Below are positions 59,177 through 64,000 of a stretch of 64,000 nt of DNA, in pieces. The stretch lies in assembly GCF_003063375.1 (NCBI RefSeq), contig NZ_NERY01000002.1, forward strand, positions 124,001 to 188,000, read 5' to 3'. This DNA comes from Limnohabitans sp. MMS-10A-178. GTDB taxonomy: Bacteria; Pseudomonadota; Gammaproteobacteria; Burkholderiales; Burkholderiaceae_C. The notes under the pieces were generated by a model. The model was not told where the DNA came from. It made no database searches and worked only from the letters and a program-made list of their open reading frames with translations. The position numbers were made by a program, and so were the translations under genes. The stretch's first letter is position 1. The number at the start of each line of letters is the position of its first letter.

Positions 59177-59189
59177 ATCAAAATTGAAT

Positions 59190-59855
59190 ATGGCAACACA
59201 ACTCAACCTCGAAGAACAAGAGCAAATTGACGAACTCAAGCACTTTTGGAAGAAGTACGGCAACGTCATTACCTGGCTTTTAATTGCGGTGATGGGCTCC
59301 TATGCAGCTTGGAACGGCTATCAATACTGGCAGAGACAACAGTCATCCAAGGCCTCTGCACTTTTTGATGAAGTCGAAAAGTCAGCACAGTCAGGTGACG
59401 TCGCCAAGCTCGAACGTGCATGGAATGACATGAAAGATCGTTTTCCTGGCACCGCATTTGCCGCCCAATCTGCTTTGTTGGCTGCCAAGTCATTCCAGAT
59501 GAGTGATAAATCCGAGGCAGCCACTGCCGCCCTTGAGTGGGCGAGTGAAAAGGCCTCTGATCCTGGAAGCGCACAGCTGGCGCGTTTGCGATTGGCCAAC
59601 TTGCAATCCCAAAACAAGTCTTACGATCAGGCGCTCAAAACGCTCAGCAAGCCTTTTGACCCCGCTTTTGCTGGTTTGGCCGCCGACATACAGGGCGATA
59701 TTCATGCCGTGCAAAACAAACCTCAAGATGCCATCAAAGCCTACAGCGATGCATGGCGACAGCTTGAAGACAATCCAGAGTACAGACGATTGGTGACCGC
59801 CAAATTGAATGCGCTGGGTGTCAACCCAGAGCCACAGAAAGGCACATCGCCATGA
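59190..59855 (+). CDS. yfgM: YfgM-like TPR protein, SecYEG ancillary
   Basis: This inner-membrane protein has 221 residues from the ATG at 59190. A cytoplasmic N-terminus (LNLEEQEQIDELKHFWKKYG) precedes one membrane span (about 25-41), then a periplasmic TPR-like helical domain. In E. coli YfgM binds SecYEG and PpiD as a chaperone partner. The stop overlaps the bamB ATG in ATGA. Confidence 0.92.
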   Translation: MATQLNLEEQEQIDELKHFWKKYGNVITWLLIAVMGSYAAWNGYQYWQRQQSSKASALFDEVEKSAQSGDVAKLERAWNDMKDRFPGTAFAAQSALLAAKSFQMSDKSEAATAALEWASEKASDPGSAQLARLRLANLQSQNKSYDQALKTLSKPFDPAFAGLAADIQGDIHAVQNKPQDAIKAYSDAWRQLEDNPEYRRLVTAKLNALGVNPEPQKGTSP

Positions 59856-61012
59856 ATTCAGTGAGCAGCCAAGCAGGGTTCAGTAGCAAATGGACCAAGC
59901 GCTTAATTCAGGCATGCTTTGGTTTTTTGCTTTTGGGCTTGGTGGCTTGTTCAAGCACACCCAATAAACCCAAACCGACTGCTCTGGCTGATTTCAATGC
60001 GAAGGTAACAGCTCAAAAGGTTTGGTCTGTCCAACTCAGTCCCTTTGGCGCCAACCTGAGTCACAACCTCAGCGCAGGTCAGTTGGCCTTGGTCACAAGT
60101 TCTGGCTTGGTCAGTTTGCTCAATCCTGCCAATGGCGCCGAGACTTGGCGAATCGCCTTGAACACACCCATTGCCGCAGGCATTGGCGGTGACGGTGAGC
60201 GTTTTGCCGTGATCAGTCAAGCCAATGAATTGATTGCCATGTCGCAAGCCAAAGTGATTTGGCGAGTCAAACTACCAGCTGCTTCATTCACATCTCCATT
60301 GGTTGCCGGTGGACGTGTGTTTGTTTTAACGGCCAACCGAACTGTGATGGCATTTGATGGCGCAAGCGGTCAGAGGTTGTGGAGTCAGCAGAGGTCTGGC
60401 GACCCCTTGGTTTTAAACCAATCGGGTATTTTGACTTCGTTTCAAGACAATCTTTTGGTTGGTTTCGCAGGCCGATTGCTTGCCATGAATCCTGGCAATG
60501 GTGTTGCGAGATGGGAGGTCAACATGGGAGCCTCTCGTGGCACGAATGAAATTGAACGTTTGACCGATTTGGTGTCTGGTGTTTCGCGTGTCAACAATGT
60601 AGTTTGCGCTCGTTCTTTCCAGACATCAGTCACTTGCATCGACGCAATGAAGGGGAGCAATCTCTGGTCACGTGCGGCCCAAGGCCATGTTGGTTTAAGT
60701 GCCAATGAAGTCGCCGTTTTCGGTTCAGAATCTGACGGCAAACTGGTGGCTTGGCAAGCTGGCAGTGGTCAAGTCGCATGGCAATCAGAAGTATTGAGAT
60801 TTCGGGGGCCAACTGCTCTCAACTGGCAATCTGGTCAGTTGATTGTTGGCGACGCGCTGGGCTGGGTTCATTGGCTCGATGCCAACAACGGTCAAATCGT
60901 GGGCCGCATACAAGTTGACGCCTCTGGCGTCGCAATGACACCTGTTCGTGTTGGACAAAACTGGGTTGTTGTCACCCGTAGCGGCTTGGTTCAAGCCTTG
61001 CGTGCTGAATAA
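59852..61012 (+). CDS. bamB: Outer-membrane assembly lipoprotein BamB
   Basis: This 386-residue lipoprotein is an eight-bladed PQQ-like propeller of the BAM complex. The signal peptide ends in lipobox LLGLVAC with Cys33. Propeller repeats include VSLLNPANGAETWR, VMAFDGASGQRLW and LVAWQAGSGQVAW. It overlaps yfgM by four bases, so translation is coupled. Confidence 0.95.
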   Translation: MNSVSSQAGFSSKWTKRLIQACFGFLLLGLVACSSTPNKPKPTALADFNAKVTAQKVWSVQLSPFGANLSHNLSAGQLALVTSSGLVSLLNPANGAETWRIALNTPIAAGIGGDGERFAVISQANELIAMSQAKVIWRVKLPAASFTSPLVAGGRVFVLTANRTVMAFDGASGQRLWSQQRSGDPLVLNQSGILTSFQDNLLVGFAGRLLAMNPGNGVARWEVNMGASRGTNEIERLTDLVSGVSRVNNVVCARSFQTSVTCIDAMKGSNLWSRAAQGHVGLSANEVAVFGSESDGKLVAWQAGSGQVAWQSEVLRFRGPTALNWQSGQLIVGDALGWVHWLDANNGQIVGRIQVDASGVAMTPVRVGQNWVVVTRSGLVQALRAE

Positions 61013-61032
61013 AGCACTGCTGAAAGATAGAT

Positions 61033-62373
61033 TTGAAACCCGTACTGGCCTTGGTCGGACGCCCCAATGTGGGCAAGTCCACTTTATTCAATAGACTCAC
61101 CAAAACTCGCGATGCCATCGTTGCTGACTTTGCGGGGCTTACGCGCGACCGCCATTATGGCCAAGGTCGCCAGGGAAGATACGAATACATCGTCATTGAC
61201 ACGGGTGGTTTTGAGCCAGATGCCAGTGCCGGTATTTACAAAGAAATGGCCAAACAAACCCAACAAGCAGTGGCTGAAGCCGATGTGGTTGTGTTTGTGG
61301 TGGATGCCAGGGCGGGCGTATCGGCGCAAGACCACGATATAGCCAAGTACCTCCGGCGCATTGGCAAACCTTGCTTGCTGGTGGCCAACAAAGCCGAGGG
61401 CATGCGAGAAGGCGTTCAAATCAGTGAGTTTTACGAACTCGGTTTAGGCGATGTCATTCCTGTGTCGGCAGCACATGGACAAGGTGTGCGCAGTCTTGTT
61501 GAGTTGGCCCTAGACCCTCTCATGTTGCCGGAAGACGACACAGACATCGAAGAAGATTTAAGCGTCGTCAAGTTGGCAGTGGCCGGGCGGCCCAACGTGG
61601 GCAAGTCAACCTTGATTAACACTTGGTTGGGCGAGGAACGCTTGGTGGCCTTTGACATGCCTGGCACCACACGCGATGCGATTACGGTTCCATTTGAACG
61701 AGGTGGTCAAAAGTTTGAACTGATCGACACCGCGGGTTTGCGCCGTAAGGGCAAAGTGTTTGAAGCCATTGAAAAATTTTCGGTGGTTAAAACATTGCAG
61801 GCCATTGAGTCTGCCAATGTCGTTTTGCTGTTGTTGGATGCCACTCAGGGCGTGACCGAACAAGATGCCCACATTGCGGGTTTCATCTTGGACAGCGGGC
61901 GGGCTGTGGTGTTGGCTGTTAATAAGTGGGATGCAGTTGACGAATACCAACGCGAATTGGTGCACCGATCAATTGAAAATCGTTTGCCGTTCTTGAAGTT
62001 TGCCAATTTGCACACTATCTCAGCCAAAAAACGACAAGGCTTAGGCCCTGTCTGGAACTCCATCACCCAAGCGCACAAATCGGCCATGGTCAAAATGACC
62101 ACCCCCGTTTTAACCCGCTTACTGCTCGAGTCGGTTCAATTTCAAAGCCCTCAACGGGGTGGCATGTTCAGACCGAAGTTGCGTTATGCACACCAGGGCG
62201 GCATGAACCCGCCTGTCATTGTGATCCATGGCAACTCGCTTGAGCATGTGACCGAAACCTACAAAAGATACTTGGAGGGCCGGTTCCGCAAAGCCTTTGA
62301 TTTGTCTGGAACACCGCTTCGCATTGAAATGAAAACCTCACAAAATCCTTACGCTGACAAAGATTCAGACTGA
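61033..62373 (+). CDS. der: Ribosome-assembly GTPase Der (EngA)
   Basis: This 446-residue tandem GTPase is required for 50S assembly. The first G domain begins [16 protein letters not shown], the second [17 protein letters not shown] near residue 182, with [10 protein letters not shown] as switch II. A KH-like domain forms the C-terminus. The start is TTG at 61033: the conserved [14 protein letters not shown] follows immediately, and no ATG or GTG is in frame upstream after the bamB stop. Confidence 0.97.
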   Translation: MKPVLALVGRPNVGKSTLFNRLTKTRDAIVADFAGLTRDRHYGQGRQGRYEYIVIDTGGFEPDASAGIYKEMAKQTQQAVAEADVVVFVVDARAGVSAQDHDIAKYLRRIGKPCLLVANKAEGMREGVQISEFYELGLGDVIPVSAAHGQGVRSLVELALDPLMLPEDDTDIEEDLSVVKLAVAGRPNVGKSTLINTWLGEERLVAFDMPGTTRDAITVPFERGGQKFELIDTAGLRRKGKVFEAIEKFSVVKTLQAIESANVVLLLLDATQGVTEQDAHIAGFILDSGRAVVLAVNKWDAVDEYQRELVHRSIENRLPFLKFANLHTISAKKRQGLGPVWNSITQAHKSAMVKMTTPVLTRLLLESVQFQSPQRGGMFRPKLRYAHQGGMNPPVIVIHGNSLEHVTETYKRYLEGRFRKAFDLSGTPLRIEMKTSQNPYADKDSD

Positions 62374-62379
62374 TTTGTC

Positions 62380-62438
62380 AGGGTTTTAAAAAGGGGATTA
62401 CACATTTTGGGCCACCCGATGTGTTAAGGTAAAACCCT
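62380..62438 (+). promoter_or_regulatory. Nested inverted repeats in the der-hfq gap
   Basis: Three nested pairings occur: AGGGTTTTA with TAAAACCCT (62380-62388 and 62430-62438), ACACAT with ATGTGT, and GGG with CCC around CCA. No T-run follows, so this is not a plain terminator. It could shape the hfq leader or hold the hfq promoter. Confidence 0.4.
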
Positions 62439-62466
62439 TAAAACAATTCAGAACACGGAGAATATC

Positions 62467-62718
62467 GTGAACAACAAAGGGCAACTTTTGCAAGATCCCT
62501 TCCTCAACGCATTGCGCCGAGAGCATGTGCCAGTTTCCATTTACTTGGTCAACGGCATCAAACTCCAAGGCCAAATAGAATCCTTCGACCAATATGTGGT
62601 GTTGCTGCGTAACACAGTCACCCAAATGGTATACAAACACGCCATTTCTACGATCGTGCCCGGACGCGCTGTCAACCTGCCTGGTTTAGACGCCGAGGCA
62701 GATGATTCTTCGACTTAA
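62467..62718 (+). CDS. hfq: RNA chaperone Hfq
   Basis: This 83-residue Sm-like protein forms hexamers that pair small RNAs with mRNAs. Sm1 ([19 protein letters not shown] region) and Sm2 ([12 protein letters not shown]) are intact, and the proximal-face FLNALRRE and QGQIESFD stretches are present. The C-terminal tail is short and acidic ([10 protein letters not shown]). The start is GTG at 62467 with CGGAG upstream. Confidence 0.97.
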   Translation: MNNKGQLLQDPFLNALRREHVPVSIYLVNGIKLQGQIESFDQYVVLLRNTVTQMVYKHAISTIVPGRAVNLPGLDAEADDSST

Positions 62719-62747
62719 ACTTTCTTTTGAACAGCGATTTAGTTGAC

Positions 62748-63917
62748 ATGACCCCCGCCTTGCTGGTGGGTGTTGACTTTGGATTGCCTCATTTTGATGC
62801 TGATCTGGATGAGTTAAGTCAATTGGCTCTGACAGCGGGACTGAAACCTGTTGCCAAAATGACCTGCAAAAGAAAAGCCCCAGATGCCGCTTTATTTGTG
62901 GGCTCTGGCAAAGCCGATGAAATTAAATTCATGGCCGAGCAAACAGGCGCCAAGGAAGTCTTATTTGACCAGTCACTGAGCCCCGCTCAACAGCGTAATC
63001 TCGAGCGTCATCTCGGTTTGCCAGTCAACGACAGGACCCTGCTTATTCTTGAAATCTTTGCGCAGCGCGCTAGAAGCCACGATGGCAAATTACAAGTTGA
63101 GCTGGCACGCTTGCAATACCTCAGCACACGGTTGGTTCGAAGATGGTCTCACCTTGAGCGTCAAAGAGGTGGCATTGGTACGCGGGGCGGCCCTGGAGAA
63201 ACCCAAATTGAGCTTGACCGTCGCATGATCAGCGATGCCATCAAGCGAACCAAAGAACGCTTGACCAAAGTCAAAAAACAGCGCTCGACTCAAAGACGGC
63301 AAAGAGACCGCCGAAATTCATTCAATGTGTCACTGGTGGGGTACACCAATGCCGGCAAGTCAACCTTGTTCAATGCCTTGGTCAAGGCCCGTGCGTATGC
63401 GGCCGATCAGTTGTTTGCAACTCTGGATACCACCACCCGACAACTTTATCTGGGCGAATCTGGACGCAGCGCCTCGGTCTCAGACACTGTTGGCTTCATT
63501 CGGGATTTACCGCATGGCTTGATTGATGCTTTCCAAGCTACCTTGCAGGAAGCCGTTGACGCGGATTTGTTATTGCATGTGGTGGATGCATCCAATCCCA
63601 ACTTTCCTGAGCAAATGGCTGAAGTCAAGCGCGTGCTCCACGAAATTGGTGCTTCTGAGGTGCCCCAATGGCTCATTTTCAACAAAATTGACAATTTGCC
63701 TTTAGAACGTCAGCCCTTGGAACGTCTCGACTTGTACGAAGTTGATGGGCAGGCCTTAAAACGCTTGTTTGTCAGCGCACAATCAGGAGAAGGTTTGTCA
63801 GTTTTGCGCAAGATGTTGGCCGACGAAGTCAGTCAAATTCATTCTGAACCCGAAACACCGGCAGATCCGCGCTTTGCCCTTGATAATTTCGGGGAAAATT
63901 CAGATGATTTCGCATAA
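62748..63917 (+). CDS. hflX: Ribosome-associated GTPase HflX
   Basis: This 389-residue GTPase splits stalled 70S ribosomes. The N-terminal nucleotide-binding domain, a coiled coil with GGIGTRGGPGETQIELDRR, and the G domain with VSLVGYTNAGKSTLFNAL are in order, followed by switch II DTVGFIRDLPHGLIDAFQAT. I start at the ATG at 62748; a TTG seven codons earlier is also possible. It lies in the hfq-hflX-hflK-hflC arrangement. Confidence 0.96.
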   Translation: MTPALLVGVDFGLPHFDADLDELSQLALTAGLKPVAKMTCKRKAPDAALFVGSGKADEIKFMAEQTGAKEVLFDQSLSPAQQRNLERHLGLPVNDRTLLILEIFAQRARSHDGKLQVELARLQYLSTRLVRRWSHLERQRGGIGTRGGPGETQIELDRRMISDAIKRTKERLTKVKKQRSTQRRQRDRRNSFNVSLVGYTNAGKSTLFNALVKARAYAADQLFATLDTTTRQLYLGESGRSASVSDTVGFIRDLPHGLIDAFQATLQEAVDADLLLHVVDASNPNFPEQMAEVKRVLHEIGASEVPQWLIFNKIDNLPLERQPLERLDLYEVDGQALKRLFVSAQSGEGLSVLRKMLADEVSQIHSEPETPADPRFALDNFGENSDDFA

Positions 63918-63971
63918 CCAGTCCTCTGTTTGTGCACAATCGCATTGATCAGATAAAACGTAGAAAAACGA

Positions 63972-64000
63972 ATGAACTTCAAACACCGTGTATTTGGTTG
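63972..64000 (+). CDS. Start of next gene, probably hflK
   Basis: An ATG with nine readable codons (MNFKHRVFG) begins 54 bp after hflX and runs off the window. hflK normally follows hflX in this neighbourhood. The coding evidence itself is too short to prove it. Confidence 0.4.

Overview
The window is chromosomal DNA from a betaproteobacterium. The best guess is Burkholderiales, family Comamonadaceae (a freshwater Limnohabitans- or Rhodoferax-like lineage). This rests on the blocks kdsB-Trm112-lpxK-exbD-exbB, ndk-rlmN-rodZ-ispG-hisS-yfgM-bamB-der-hfq-hflX, aceE-aceF-lpdA with a lipoylated E3, sucA-sucB-lpd-zapE, the LexA box type CTG-N10-CAG, and roughly 50% GC by eye. The lineage is inferred; no database was searched. 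There is no phage, transposase, integrase or CRISPR array. Nearly all of it is densely packed housekeeping sequence.

Region 1 to 12.4 kb, almost all on the minus strand, is catabolic. It holds a CaiB-type CoA transferase (cut by the window edge), a branched-chain amino-acid/amide-type ABC importer (two ATPases, two permeases, a Tat-type binding protein), tRNA-Pro and tRNA-Arg, an acyl-CoA dehydrogenase paired with an aminoglycoside-phosphotransferase-fold kinase, a Crp/Fnr regulator, a crotonase, a 3-hydroxyacyl-CoA dehydrogenase and a 2-hydroxyacid dehydrogenase. The dehydrogenase/kinase pair resembles the 4-hydroxyacyl-CoA route of LvaA/LvaC and ACAD10/ACAD11 and is the most interesting functional lead here.

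Region 12.5 to 27.7 kb starts with lexA, a small unknown gene directly behind it, and two tandem LexA boxes between lexA and a divergent asparaginase gene. It continues with adk, kdsB, a Trm112-like gene, lpxK, exbD/exbB, xseA, sodB, an SDR, an LhgO-like FAD oxidase, pyrD, rpiA, the M3 peptidase prlC and folD.

Region 27.8 to 46.6 kb is central carbon metabolism. A PAS histidine kinase and a FixJ-type regulator are divergent from the pyruvate dehydrogenase operon aceE-aceF-lpdA. Next come an NlpC/P60 peptidase, an isochorismatase-like hydrolase, prpE and the 2-oxoglutarate dehydrogenase operon sucA-sucB-lpd. The sucA leader is structured and is a candidate for the Burkholderiales sucA RNA motif.

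Region 46.6 to 64 kb holds zapE, a small exported unknown protein, a DinG/YoaA-type helicase whose 3' end overlaps bamD on the other strand, rluD, scpB-rluB, ndk, rlmN, a shortened rodZ, ispG, hisS, yfgM, bamB, der, hfq, hflX and probably the first codons of hflK. Several genes appear to use TTG or GTG starts (exbB, exbD, dinG, rluD, der, hfq).
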